A stretch of DNA of 64,000 nucleotides from CAWCDJ01 sp963796675. GTDB lineage: Bacteria > Acidobacteriota > Terriglobia > Bryobacterales > Bryobacteraceae. The DNA is taken from assembly GCA_963796675.1 (NCBI GenBank), contig CAWCMS010000005.1, positions 62,001 through 126,000 of the forward strand. The letters are read 5' to 3'. The position numbers and the translations under genes were made by a program. Positions 1-8,581 of the stretch are shown here, in pieces. The notes beneath the pieces were generated by a model. The model saw nothing but the letters and a program-made list of their open reading frames with translations, did no database searches and was not told where the DNA came from. Numbering within the stretch: the stretch's first letter is position 1; each line of letters starts with the position of its first letter.

Positions 1-203
1 CCAAAGAGGCGACCATTCGGGTGCTTTCCGCTTACGACTACAAGCTACCCTTCGCCGCCATGCTGGATGACATGCAAGTCACGGTCGTGCACGAACTGGT
101 GCATATCCAGCTGGCCAATCTGCCGCGCAGCGAAGCCAGCCGCGGGCAGGAAGAGCACGCCGTCGTCGAACTCACCAGCGCCTTGCTCCGCATGGCCAAG
201 TAG
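1..203 (+). CDS. C-terminal end of a putative HExxH zinc-binding protein (partial)
   Basis: The reading frame is open from the left edge (codons begin at base 3) to a TAG at 201-203, so only about 66 C-terminal residues are visible and the start lies outside the window. The fragment contains HELVH, an HExxH zinc-protease signature, preceded by a short hydrophobic run. The third zinc ligand cannot be assigned with confidence. It converges on the outer-membrane gene that ends at 218. Seen: the open frame and the motif. Inferred: a zincin-type or zincin-derived protein. The family and substrate are unknown. Confidence 0.55.
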   Translation, partial: KEATIRVLSAYDYKLPFAAMLDDMQVTVVHELVHIQLANLPRSEASRGQEEHAVVELTSALLRMAK

Positions 204-217
204 TACGCTTCCGCACG

Positions 218-832
218 CTAGCGGAAGTGGAACGGCGAGTTAAAACTCTCGAACTGATAGAAGACGCCCGCCTGTACGCGGCTGAAATTCCGCGTGCTGA
301 TGGTGTAGCGCCACTCGCCGCGAATCCCCCACGTCTCGCGGACGTAGTAGCGCACGCCGGCGCCGGTTTCGAAACCGAACTTCGCGTCGCTCAGCCCGCG
401 GCGCAGCACCACCGAGCCGTCCTGCTGCACAATGTCGGCGCGGTAGGTGTTGTATAGCAACGCCGGCGCCAGGATGCCATACGGTTCCCAGCGGTCTTTG
501 ACCGGAATCCGCACGTCCACGGTAAAAGCGAAGTCGAACAAATGCGAGCCGCCGGCAAACTGTCCGGGGCGGTAAGCCAGGGTGCGCCCGCCGAGCGGGA
601 TGTAGGAGACGTCGACGGAGGCAATTGCGTAGCGGGAAGCACTCACACCGCTGCTGCCGCCGACGGTCCCTTGCGCTCCGGTGGCACCGAATGCGAATCC
701 GGCGTATCCGCTGACCTCTCCCACGTCCGAGGCGCCCCACTGCGCCAGCAGGTTGCCCGACGCGGCGATTCCCAAACAGACAGCCACCCGCAAGGGTGCC
801 CGCAACGACACGATGACCCGTCCAATCCGCAC
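218..832 (-). CDS. Small outer-membrane beta-barrel protein
   Basis: A 204-residue protein with an N-terminal hydrophobic signal (about residues 13-31, ending ...NLLAQ). The rest alternates Gly, aromatic and polar residues as expected for an 8-10 strand porin-like barrel of the OmpA/OprF beta-barrel type, and the last strand ends close to the C terminus (FHFR). The start is GTG at 830-832, supported by a strong AGGAGGTG Shine-Dalgarno sequence about 7 bases upstream. It probably lies in the outer membrane. The M48 protease gene ends 66 bases upstream on the same strand, so the two may be co-transcribed. Ligand and function are unknown. Confidence 0.7.
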   Translation of the reverse strand: MRIGRVIVSLRAPLRVAVCLGIAASGNLLAQWGASDVGEVSGYAGFAFGATGAQGTVGGSSGVSASRYAIASVDVSYIPLGGRTLAYRPGQFAGGSHLFDFAFTVDVRIPVKDRWEPYGILAPALLYNTYRADIVQQDGSVVLRRGLSDAKFGFETGAGVRYYVRETWGIRGEWRYTISTRNFSRVQAGVFYQFESFNSPFHFR

Positions 833-898
833 GCGGTTTCACCTCCTGTTGAACCTTCGTAAGCGCGATGCGCGCCGACACGGAGAGGAGGTAATTTA

Positions 899-1774
899 TT
901 AGCGGGTCGTCGAGGCGCGGCGCAGTACCGGCCGCGAGTCCGAAATTCCCGTGGGGCATCGCGGATAGCGCCACGGGACGTAATCTCCGCGATCGATGGC
1001 AGCCAGGCGGCGTTGGATGGCCTCGAACTCGGAAGTCTGGATCTCATACTCTTCGCGAGGACGGAGGTCGCGGCCGATTTCGTCCTGGATCACGCGAATC
1101 CGGTCGCCCGCGGGGGGATGCATCGCAAACATCCGGGCAAATACGCCGGGATTGCTGTCCTGCAGCACAGAGACCCGCTCCAGAAAATCGACCAGGGCCA
1201 GGGGATCGTATCCGGCGCGGTAAAGATACTGCACGCCAAGCACATCGGCCTGCTTCTCCGAAGAGCGCGAAAACTTCAGCAGGGCCAGCGGCCCGGCAGC
1301 CTCGAGGCCCTTGGCAATGGCAAAGCCCGGCGTACCACCTGCTACGATCAGCGGAATTCCGGCGAGGCTCAACAACTCCTTCAGGCTCTGCTCCCGCGTA
1401 TAGTGCCGGGCGGCCACGTGGCCGATTTCGTGGGCCAACGCCCCCGCCAGTTCCGCTTCGGTGGCAGCCGTCCGAATGAGAGCGGAGTTTACGAAGATGT
1501 AGCCTCCTGGCAGCGCAAACGAGTTGACGTCGGGTGAGCGGATGACCTTGATCGTCACCGGAAATCCGGCATCGGAATTGTTCGCCAGGTTTTGGCCAAG
1601 ACGGTTGACGTACTCGCAGACGATCGGATCTTCGATCATTCGCGATTGCCACTCCACGTCGCGCGCCAGTTGGCTCCCCAGTTCCCTTTCCTTCGAATAG
1701 GAATAGAAGTTTACGCCGCCGAAGCAGGTGCCTGCCGACAGCATCAGGCAGACGACCGCGATTCCGCGTCTCAT
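899..1774 (-). CDS. Periplasmic M48 family zinc metalloprotease
   Basis: A 291-residue exported protein with a signal sequence (residues 1-19). It has the M48 catalytic motif HEIGH at about residues 115-119 followed by VAARHY, and the third zinc ligand is in SSEKQAD (Glu near 173). This is the soluble BepA/Oma1-like M48 type without multiple membrane helices, used for envelope quality control or outer-membrane protein turnover. The Zn-ligand spacing and the downstream helix (GVQYLYRAGYDP) agree with the family. It is transcribed divergently from the VWA gene at 1978 and lies upstream of the outer-membrane barrel gene, a plausible client. The substrate is inferred only. Confidence 0.88.
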   Translation of the reverse strand: MRRGIAVVCLMLSAGTCFGGVNFYSYSKERELGSQLARDVEWQSRMIEDPIVCEYVNRLGQNLANNSDAGFPVTIKVIRSPDVNSFALPGGYIFVNSALIRTAATEAELAGALAHEIGHVAARHYTREQSLKELLSLAGIPLIVAGGTPGFAIAKGLEAAGPLALLKFSRSSEKQADVLGVQYLYRAGYDPLALVDFLERVSVLQDSNPGVFARMFAMHPPAGDRIRVIQDEIGRDLRPREEYEIQTSEFEAIQRRLAAIDRGDYVPWRYPRCPTGISDSRPVLRRASTTR

Positions 1775-1977
1775 GCACCGGGGGATGCCCCATCTCCCCG
1801 GACAGGCAGGAGAATCCTTCCACCGGTGGGTGAATTATCCCGAGGGACACCGGAATATTACGACCCGCTCCCACTCAAGGCATCACCCCCAAAGTCGCTC
1901 GCGGCCACTGGTAGTCCGTTTAGTACCAGATGTTTGCCAAAGGCTGTAGTCGAAGCAGCGGTCAGGGGCATATACTG

Positions 1978-2958
1978 ATGAAATTCCACCGTCGATGGTG
2001 GCCCATGTCCTTTCAGAACGTCACGCGGAGACGGCGAACCGGCCTGCCCCTTTTGCTTCTGGGCGGAATGCTGGCCATTTCTCCGCTCCGGCCGCAGGAA
2101 GCCACTGTGTCGATCACGCCGCGCACCGCGCCGCTGCGGCATCGCACCAAGGGGCCGTCCAACATCCGGATGGACGTGAACATGGTCATGGTCCCGGTCA
2201 CCGTCACCGACGTGTGGGACCGCCCGGTGACCAACCTCGAGGCCGGCTCCTTCCGGCTCTTTGAAGACAATATCGAGCAGAAGATTCTGAACATCTACAA
2301 GGAGGACGGCCCGGTATCGGCCGGCCTTCTTCTCGATACCAGCAGCAGCATGAAGAAGCGGATCGAGCAATCGATCGCGGCCATCCAGAGGTTCTTCCAA
2401 AGCGGTACGGCGGGCGACGAATACTTCCTGGTGCGCTTCAGCAATCGCCCGGTGGTGGTGACCGGTTTCACGCGCAATCCCCAGGAGATTCTTCGCCGGC
2501 TTCCGACCGGACAGCCGCAGGGCTGGACAGCGCTGCTCGACGCGATCGGCCTGGGAGTTCATGAGATGAAGAAGGCCAGAAACTCGCGCAGGGCTCTGAT
2601 CGTGCTGACCGACGGCGGCGACAACGACAGCCGCTTCACCGAATCGGAAATCCGCAGCCTGGTGATGGAGTCCGATTTGAGGCTCTACGCCATCGGAATT
2701 ACCGATCAGTACCGCTTCCTCGAAAAGCTGGCTGCCGAAAGCGGAGGGAAAGCCTATTTGGCCAAGAAGCTCGATGACTTACCAGGCGTGATCGATCAGC
2801 TTAGCAAAGACTTACGGCAGGATTACATCCTGAGTTACTCCTCGACGCGGCAGAATGACGGCAAGTACCGGGTGCTGAAGGTCGAAGTGATTCCCCCGCC
2901 CTCCGCCAAGCGGCTCAATGTGGTCTGGAAGCGCGGTTACTACGCGCCGCCCGACTAG
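1978..2958 (+). CDS. VWFA-related acidobacterial domain protein (TIGR03436 type)
   Basis: A 326-residue exported protein with a von Willebrand factor A domain. The ATG at 1978 has AGGGG about 9 bases upstream; a frame opening at 1930 has no such site. After an N-terminal hydrophobic segment (LLLLGGMLAI) comes the typical acidobacterial entry (VMVPVTVTD, then RLFEDN), the MIDAS motif DTSSS and the second metal-binding segment TDGGDND. These families bind divalent metal and protein partners in the periplasm, but the partner is unknown. It is strongly diagnostic of Acidobacteria. Its TAG overlaps the TAG of the convergent kinase gene in a CTAG at 2955-2958. Confidence 0.9.
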   Translation: MKFHRRWWPMSFQNVTRRRRTGLPLLLLGGMLAISPLRPQEATVSITPRTAPLRHRTKGPSNIRMDVNMVMVPVTVTDVWDRPVTNLEAGSFRLFEDNIEQKILNIYKEDGPVSAGLLLDTSSSMKKRIEQSIAAIQRFFQSGTAGDEYFLVRFSNRPVVVTGFTRNPQEILRRLPTGQPQGWTALLDAIGLGVHEMKKARNSRRALIVLTDGGDNDSRFTESEIRSLVMESDLRLYAIGITDQYRFLEKLAAESGGKAYLAKKLDDLPGVIDQLSKDLRQDYILSYSSTRQNDGKYRVLKVEVIPPPSAKRLNVVWKRGYYAPPD

Positions 2959-4097
2959 CCCAAGATCCCGTCTCCTCCGCGGGCGCCCGGCGCGTGCGCC
3001 AGCGCGGCGCCCCGCCAACTCGGCAGCATCACATGGAACGTGGTGCCCCGGCCGGGCTCGCTATCGAACGAAATCGTACCGCTGTGGCCGGTAACGATAT
3101 GTTCCAGGGCGGCCAGGCCCAGGCCGTGTCCCTCGAACTTCGTGGTGAAGAATGTCTCGAAGATGCGCGCCCGCGTATCTTCGGTCATGCCACAGCCGGT
3201 ATCGGAAACGTCGAGCCGGACGTAGTCGCCGGCGGGCAGCCCGCGATCGCTTCTGGCAGCGCTGACGGCCGATAACCTCAAGGTAATTACGCCCCCGCTG
3301 GCCCCGATGGCATCGGCGGCGTTGCGGATCAGGTTCATAACCACCTGGCGTATCTGCACAGGATTCGCCCGCACTACGAGACGCAGGCCGGGAAAGTCCG
3401 TTTCCATGCGGCAGTCTTCGGCGATCGAAGGCCGCATGACCACCACTACTTCGGACACGAGGGCGCATAGATCGGTGGGCTCGAAATCAATGATCCCGCT
3501 GCCGGCGGCATTCATGACATGCATCACGAGCTCCGAAGCGCGGATCGCCACGGTGCGAACGCTCTCCAGGCTGCGGCGGATGTCGGCGGTGGTACTAAGC
3601 CCATCGAGGGCCGTGTCCACGTTCACCAGAATGCTGCTCAGGAGACTACTGAAATCGTGCGCGGCTCCGACCGCGATCAGTCCGGCCGCTTCCAGGTTGC
3701 GCGAGCCGCGCTCCTCCCGCTGCCGCCAGTGGTCGAGGCAGGCGTGCACCCTGGCGAGAACCTCGCTCGCGCGGAAGGGCTTATAGAGCAGGTCTGCCGC
3801 GCCGGCACACCATGCTTCACGCGCATCCTCTTCACGCGGCGAACCCATATAGACAATGGGCACCGAGTGCAGGCGCCGGTCCGCTTTGAAGCGGCGGCTC
3901 AATTCCAAGCCGTTTGGAGCCGGCATTTCCAGATCAAGCAGGAGTAGATCGGGGGGCTCCGCGGTTGCGGCGGAGACGGCTTTGGCTCCATCGCTCGCAC
4001 AGCGCACCCGATATCCCTTACCCACCAGGACTCGGCCCAAGAAATCCAGATACTCGGGTTCGTCGTCCACGATCAAGATCGAAGCTGGATCGATCAT
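2955..4097 (-). CDS. Response-regulator/histidine-kinase hybrid
   Basis: About 380 residues. An N-terminal receiver domain (residues about 7-122: acidic pair DDE, phospho-acceptor Asp in LLLLDLEMP near 55, conserved Lys in LYKPF near 106) is followed by a short linker, a HisKA-type H-box (GAAHDFSSLL, His about 147) and a complete HATPase domain with N-box NLIRNAADA, G1 DTGCGM, F-box FETFFTTK and G2 GHGLGLA. The receiver-first order fits a kinase whose own activity is gated by phosphorylation, or a relay node. It has no membrane segment, so it is cytoplasmic. The ATG at 4097 is preferred over an upstream GTG at 4124 because a purine-rich ribosome-binding stretch lies between them. No partner regulator is adjacent. 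Confidence 0.88.
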   Translation of the reverse strand: MIDPASILIVDDEPEYLDFLGRVLVGKGYRVRCASDGAKAVSAATAEPPDLLLLDLEMPAPNGLELSRRFKADRRLHSVPIVYMGSPREEDAREAWCAGAADLLYKPFRASEVLARVHACLDHWRQREERGSRNLEAAGLIAVGAAHDFSSLLSSILVNVDTALDGLSTTADIRRSLESVRTVAIRASELVMHVMNAAGSGIIDFEPTDLCALVSEVVVVMRPSIAEDCRMETDFPGLRLVVRANPVQIRQVVMNLIRNAADAIGASGGVITLRLSAVSAARSDRGLPAGDYVRLDVSDTGCGMTEDTRARIFETFFTTKFEGHGLGLAALEHIVTGHSGTISFDSEPGRGTTFHVMLPSWRGAALAHAPGARGGDGILG

Positions 4098-4214
4098 CCT
4101 CTTCTTCCGCCTTCCCAAATTCACCCGTTAAGCCAGCCAGTATTAGTAGTTTAGTTTGCCCGAGGTGATTACTCTACGTTGGGAAGGCACGTGAAGGATG
4201 AGAGCACACAAATC

Positions 4215-4244
4215 GCCGGCCCGGCTCCTCCGCTCCGGGCCGGC
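4215..4244 (-). terminator. GC-rich hairpin after the DUF3300 gene
   Basis: A perfect 10-bp inverted repeat (GCCGGCCCGG / CCGGGCCGGC) with a 10-base loop begins 16 bases past the stop of the DUF3300 gene in its direction of transcription. No U-run follows, so it may be a factor-assisted terminator or a 3-prime stabilising stem rather than a classical intrinsic terminator. Confidence 0.4.
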
Positions 4245-4260
4245 ACTCTGTGGAGGCAGG

Positions 4261-5691
4261 CTACCGCCTTCGACCGCCTCCACGGCCGCCACCGCCACGA
4301 CCGCCGCCAAAGCCGCCACGGCCACCGAAGCCGCCGCCGCGACCTCCAAAGCCGCCGCCACGCGGCATCGAGCGCGCTGCTCCTCCAAACCGCTGGCCGC
4401 CGCCCGGATTGAAGCGCGGCATAGCGGGAGCCGCCGGCCTGGTCTGCATGCGCGGCACGGTGCCCATTCGATTGCCCATTTGTCCGATACCCGGGACACC
4501 GCCCGGATGCGGAGTCGGCATGGCACGTCCGGCACCGCCCAAACGCCGCTGCGTCTCGCCGAGACTTGGCCTCGCCGGCATGGTACCGGCCCCCGGACGG
4601 CCCGGTATTGCTCCAGCGCCCGGACGACCCGGCATTGCACCAGCGCCCGGAATTCGACGCTCCGCGCCGCCGAGCCGCTGTTGGGTTTGGCCGACACTCG
4701 GCCGACCCGGTAGCGTTCCGGCACCCGGACGTCCCGGCATCACGGCGTTACCTGGTCCACCCGGCCGACCTGGCATTCCAGGACCCCCCGGGCGGCCCGG
4801 CATTCCGGGGCGACCCGGGCCCAAGCGTCCGGCTTGGCCGCGGGCGGGATTGTGTTGCCATCGGCCTCCCGGACCGTAGGGGCCTCGATTGAAGTGGTTA
4901 TTCGAGATAAAGTTGCGGTTCACGATCACGGTGCCGCCGCCCCATCCGGGATACCAGCCCCAGCCGCCTCCGTTGAACAGCGCTCCTATAGCAATGCCCG
5001 TCCCGAAGGAAAGCAGGCCGGTAGCGACCAGCGCGCCCGTCGAAGGATAGACGAGCGACGGGTACGGATAGTATTCCGACGGGCCCCAGATCGCTGCAGG
5101 CTCGTATTGAGGCACATACACGACCTGCGGATTGGCCGGCAGGATCTGAATGTAAGTTTGACCGTTCTCGGTGGTGCTGGAGACGGTCTGTTGCGGCGAA
5201 GATTGCAGCGCTCCCTGCTGCTGCGCCTGCTGTCTCATACTTTGGATCGCGTCGAACACGGCGGTCTGCTGGTTCATGAATGCATTGCCGAGTTGCGTCG
5301 TCCAGTTGATGTTCTGAGCCATCATGCCCAGCACCTGCGGAAATGCAACCAGGCCCTGAATACTGGCGTCCCAGGGCTGGTTCGCGGCTGCATCGACCAG
5401 TGCTTTACCTTTCAGACCGGAATTCTGGTTCATCCACTGGTTGGCAGAGACCACCTCCTGAGGGTACGTGGATGCGACCAGCACCTGGCTCAGCAGGGGA
5501 TCCGGATAGAGTGCAATCGGCGCCACCAGGCTGTCCAGAGCTGCAGTAGAGCTGCTGGGCGGCGGCGGTGGGCTGGCCGGTTGCGCATAGGCCATCGGGT
5601 CTTGAAGTGCAAAGAGCACCGCGACAATGATCGCCAGCGCCCGTGCCTGGTTTCCCAGGCTTAGGAAATGTAGGATTGCGTCTTTCTTCAC
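4261..5691 (-). CDS. DUF3300 family protein with long Gly/Pro/Arg-rich tail
   Basis: 476 residues. An N-terminal hydrophobic signal is followed by a Pro-rich spacer and a DUF3300 domain (about residues 50-210) with hallmark stretches VAPIALYPDPLLSQVL, STYPQEV and YVPQYEPAAIWGP. A hydrophobic Gly-rich stretch of the glycine-zipper kind follows (GLLSFGTGIAIGALF). The last about 190 residues are low-complexity: GRPG tandem units, two copies of a TQxRLGGA unit, and an RGG/FGGRGG tail ending GGGRRR. The start is GTG at 5689-5691 with a near-perfect AAAGGAGG 7 bases upstream. DUF3300 proteins are secreted or envelope proteins of unknown role. The tail could bind anionic polymer or nucleic acid (inference). 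Confidence 0.85.
   Translation of the reverse strand: MKKDAILHFLSLGNQARALAIIVAVLFALQDPMAYAQPASPPPPPSSSTAALDSLVAPIALYPDPLLSQVLVASTYPQEVVSANQWMNQNSGLKGKALVDAAANQPWDASIQGLVAFPQVLGMMAQNINWTTQLGNAFMNQQTAVFDAIQSMRQQAQQQGALQSSPQQTVSSTTENGQTYIQILPANPQVVYVPQYEPAAIWGPSEYYPYPSLVYPSTGALVATGLLSFGTGIAIGALFNGGGWGWYPGWGGGTVIVNRNFISNNHFNRGPYGPGGRWQHNPARGQAGRLGPGRPGMPGRPGGPGMPGRPGGPGNAVMPGRPGAGTLPGRPSVGQTQQRLGGAERRIPGAGAMPGRPGAGAIPGRPGAGTMPARPSLGETQRRLGGAGRAMPTPHPGGVPGIGQMGNRMGTVPRMQTRPAAPAMPRFNPGGGQRFGGAARSMPRGGGFGGRGGGFGGRGGFGGGRGGGGRGGGRRR
4546..4834 (-). repeat. GRPG-type codon repeats inside the DUF3300 gene
   Basis: This stretch of the gene encodes many short PGRPG/GAG units and two diverged copies of a longer unit, SVGQTQQRLGGA and SLGETQRRLGGA. 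The repetition is at the protein level with related DNA, and is a likely site of copy-number variation and assembly error. Confidence 0.6.
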
Positions 5692-5893
5692 GACCGCGCC
5701 TCCTTTCTGTGGTTCCGTACAATTGCTAATGCAAGCGCGCTACCGGAACCGCGGGATGGTGCGGCCGCACACCGAGTTCAGCCGCTTCGCGCCTGTCTGG
5801 TAACGCCCTGTAATGCGCCTCCGGTTTCGCCGCGGACATCATTAAGTCCGTGGAAGCAGCATTCCGCCTCGTCGAGGCAGGGGGATCGGGCAC

Positions 5894-6838
5894 ATGAGTT
5901 TGTGCGACGCGCGCAGCATCTCGTTTCCTGCAAAGGAGAACAGGTTGGACCGGGCGTTCGAAGAGCGCAATCGACCAGCCGGCGAATTGGATCTCTTCGA
6001 ACATTGCCGGGTGCCGCCCGGTAGGCGTTTCGACCTGGACGCCATCGATCCTGACTTTCACGGCGCCTACGACTCGCCGGAGACCGCCCAACCAGCGATC
6101 CGTTCTTATATGCGGCGGCTAGACCGGCTTCATCATGCGATGCACGCCGAAGACAGGCATTCGGTGCTCGTCATTCTCCAGGGACTCGACGCCAGCGGAA
6201 AGGACGGAGTGGTGCGTCACCTGCTTTCGTCGGTGAACCCGGCCGGATGCCGGGTCGTCCAGTTCCGCCAGCCGGATCACGAGCACCTGCGGCACGACTT
6301 TCTCTGGCGCGTCCATCCGCAGGTTCCCAAGCGCGGCGAGATGGCGGTCTTCAACCGCTCGCACTATGAGGATGTCCTGGCTGTCCGCGTCCATCGAATG
6401 GTCACTGCCGATTCGTGCCGGCAGCGCTTCGAACTGATCAACCAGTTCGAACACCTGCTCGATGTCGAAAACCGTACGACGGTCCTCAAGTTCCTCTTAC
6501 ACATCTCCAAACAGGAGCAACTCGCACGCTTCGAACGGCGTCTAGACGACCCGGAGGGGCGGTGGAAGATCAACGAAGCACACTACCGCGAGCGCGAGTA
6601 CTGGGACGACTATATGGCCGCATTCGAGGACATGCTGAACGGCACCAGCACGATGGAAGCTCCCTGGTTCGTCATTCCGTCCAATCACCACTGGTTTCGC
6701 GACCTGGCCATTTCCCAGATCATTGTGCGCGCCATGGAGGGGTTCCAGATGAAGGTCCCCGCGCCGGCGGTGGATCTGGCCAGAATCCGCCGCAAGTATC
6801 ACGAGGGGGAGGACGAAGCGGGAGCCAAGGCTTCGTAG
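5894..6838 (+). CDS. ppk2: Polyphosphate kinase 2 family protein (PPK2)
   Basis: 314 residues. It carries the PPK2 P-loop GLDASGKDG (residues 97-105), the following conserved Asn-Pro-Ala-Gly segment, and the second signature FNRSHYEDV (about 152-160) with downstream helices rich in Arg and His. PPK2 enzymes transfer phosphate between polyphosphate and nucleotides in the cytoplasm. Nucleotide specificity (AMP, ADP or GDP) cannot be read here, though the single-domain length fits class I or III. The gene starts at ATG 5894 after a G-rich stretch and is followed after 13 bases by a small gene, probably co-transcribed. Its N-terminal about 60 residues are more variable than the core. Confidence 0.88.
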   Translation: MSLCDARSISFPAKENRLDRAFEERNRPAGELDLFEHCRVPPGRRFDLDAIDPDFHGAYDSPETAQPAIRSYMRRLDRLHHAMHAEDRHSVLVILQGLDASGKDGVVRHLLSSVNPAGCRVVQFRQPDHEHLRHDFLWRVHPQVPKRGEMAVFNRSHYEDVLAVRVHRMVTADSCRQRFELINQFEHLLDVENRTTVLKFLLHISKQEQLARFERRLDDPEGRWKINEAHYREREYWDDYMAAFEDMLNGTSTMEAPWFVIPSNHHWFRDLAISQIIVRAMEGFQMKVPAPAVDLARIRRKYHEGEDEAGAKAS

Positions 6839-6851
6839 AACTGGGGGGCCC

Positions 6852-7106
6852 ATGACGCGAACGGCATTCGGGGAGATGACGCAAGCACAGGCAGACCTGG
6901 TGGAATGCGCCCTGCGCGTGCTGGGGCACGTCTCGCCGCTCGCCTGGGCCGAAATCCCCGCCGACCTGCACTCCTGTTTCGAACGCTACATGGACAAAGA
7001 CGTCTGGACCGGCGGCGCGGATCTCGAAACCTTCCGCGAAGCCGCCGTCATGATCCTGCGCGATGCCATCGCGCATAGGGGCGAGTTTGCCGAATCCGGG
7101 GCATAG
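6852..7106 (+). CDS. Small conserved-looking hypothetical protein
   Basis: 84 residues with no signal peptide and no membrane segment, mostly helical and acidic, with the sequence FERYMDKDVW near the middle. The ATG follows a GGGGGG run and lies only 13 bases after the polyphosphate kinase stop, which suggests translational coupling. Codon use matches neighbours. I do not recognise a family. Given the coupling it may act with the PPK2 protein, but that is speculation. Confidence 0.55.
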   Translation: MTRTAFGEMTQAQADLVECALRVLGHVSPLAWAEIPADLHSCFERYMDKDVWTGGADLETFREAAVMILRDAIAHRGEFAESGA

Positions 7107-7163
7107 GAGTGAACTCACGGCGATGCGCCGGCAGCGGCCGATTGTACGCGGAATTGCACGAAT

Positions 7164-7196
7164 TACGGTCCACCGAAATGGTTACAACGGACCGTA
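7164..7196. promoter_or_regulatory. Inverted repeat upstream of the DUF937-OmpA gene
   Basis: In the 229-base gap between 7106 and 7336 there is a perfect 8-bp inverted repeat (TACGGTCC, 17-base spacer, GGACCGTA). Its size and spacing suit a dimeric regulator site. No clear -35/-10 pair was recognised around it, and nothing else of note was seen in this gap. Confidence 0.25.
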
Positions 7197-7335
7197 TGAA
7201 CGCGTGCTTTTGAAGCCAGGTAAGCGAGTGGAATAACCCCCGAAAGTGCGACGGGGCCTGTCGCGCCTCATCTCTGATCACGGAAGCGGGGGATGAGCTC
7301 GCAAGATTTTGGTGTACCAGATTGAGGAGGGAATT

Positions 7336-8484
7336 ATGGCGGATTCGCTATTTTCTTCGTTGAGAGCCACGCTGGATCAGGCGGCCATCGGCCAAATCGC
7401 CGGTTCGCTCGGACAGCCCGAACAGACGGTATCGCACGGCATCGTGTCTTCGATTGCCGCTATGCTCAGCGGGCTCGCGGCGAAGGCGGACGACCCCGCG
7501 GCGCTGCGCAGCGTAGTGGATGCGGCGCCTGCCGGAGAAGTCTCCTGGCGCCAGGTGGCAGCCGGCGTCGCCGATCCGAGCTCGCCTCTGATCGCGTCCG
7601 GTAAGCGGTTGCTTGGGAACATATTCGGGAATTCGGAAGGCGCGGTGATCAATGGCATCGGCCGCGAGTTCGGAATGGGCACGGGAGCCGTATCGACGTT
7701 GATGGCTTCGGTGGCGCCGTTGGTGATGAGTTTCATCGGCAACCGCGTCCGCGAAGGCCACATGAACATGACCGACCTCGGCGAGACGCTGCGCCGCGAG
7801 AGCGGGTCGCTTCGGGCCGCGCTGCCCGCCGGCTTGCGCGATCTCTTCTGGCCGGCCACGGAAACGCGCGTTCCTCCGGTTGCCGCACAGGCTCGCGTAC
7901 CGGAGCGCCATTCCAACTGGGTGCCCGCGCTGTTGCTCGGCCTGATCGGTCTCGCGCTGATCTGGTTCCTCGGCTATAACCACATGCGGCGCACCACCCC
8001 GGCTCCTTCGGGAGTGGCCAGCCGCGCCGGCAATCTTTCGGTGACGCTGCCGAACGGCGTCCGCGTCAACCTGCCGCAAGGCAGCACCGGCGCGACCTTG
8101 CTGAACTTCGTCCAGAACCCGAACGCCCAGGTTGACAATACGAGCTGGTTCCAATTCGACCGTATGTTCTTCAAGACGAATTCGGCGAAGCTCGAGACGG
8201 CGTCGCAGCAGCAGATCGACAACGTCGCGGCGATCCTGACCGCCTATCCGAACCTTCGCGTCGAGATCGCCGGTTTCACAGACGCCACCGGCAATCCAGC
8301 GGCAAACATGCAACTGGCGCGCAACCGCGCGCAGGCCGTGAAGGACGCGCTGGTGGCCGACGGAGTCCCGTCAGACCACATGACCACGCAGAGCTACGGC
8401 CCGCAGAACCCGGCGGCCAATAACGCGACCGAGGCAGGCCAGGCCATGAACCGCCGCGTCGTCCTGCACGTCGTCCAGAAGTAA
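7336..8484 (+). CDS. DUF937-OmpA fusion protein
   Basis: About 382 residues. The N-terminal about 160 residues match the DUF937 type (repeated helical pairs, with GSLGQPEQTVSHGI and VAPLVMSFIG). One membrane helix (about residues 200-220, WVPALLLGLIGLALIWFLGY) leads to a periplasmic OmpA/MotB domain (FDRMFFKTNSAKL, then FTDATGNPAAN and LARNRAQAVKDAL, ending NRRVVLHV). OmpA domains bind peptidoglycan, so the protein would tie a cytoplasmic DUF937 module to the cell wall. The start at 7336 is preferred over 7309 because GAGGAGG lies just upstream. DUF937 has no established function. Confidence 0.85.
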   Translation: MADSLFSSLRATLDQAAIGQIAGSLGQPEQTVSHGIVSSIAAMLSGLAAKADDPAALRSVVDAAPAGEVSWRQVAAGVADPSSPLIASGKRLLGNIFGNSEGAVINGIGREFGMGTGAVSTLMASVAPLVMSFIGNRVREGHMNMTDLGETLRRESGSLRAALPAGLRDLFWPATETRVPPVAAQARVPERHSNWVPALLLGLIGLALIWFLGYNHMRRTTPAPSGVASRAGNLSVTLPNGVRVNLPQGSTGATLLNFVQNPNAQVDNTSWFQFDRMFFKTNSAKLETASQQQIDNVAAILTAYPNLRVEIAGFTDATGNPAANMQLARNRAQAVKDALVADGVPSDHMTTQSYGPQNPAANNATEAGQAMNRRVVLHVVQK

Positions 8485-8581
8485 GTTCCGGCCCGCAGGG
8501 TGGGAACCAGGTAAGTATTTTCGGGCGGACGCCGCGTTCGATGGTTATGGGCGTTCGCCCCTGGGATAGCAGGGGCCGACA

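Noticed and set aside
8485..8581. Two short hairpins (GGGCG/CGCCC and CCCCTG/CAGGGG) after the OmpA fusion gene.
   Set aside because: Stems of 5-6 bp without a U-run; too weak to call a terminator or a repeat.
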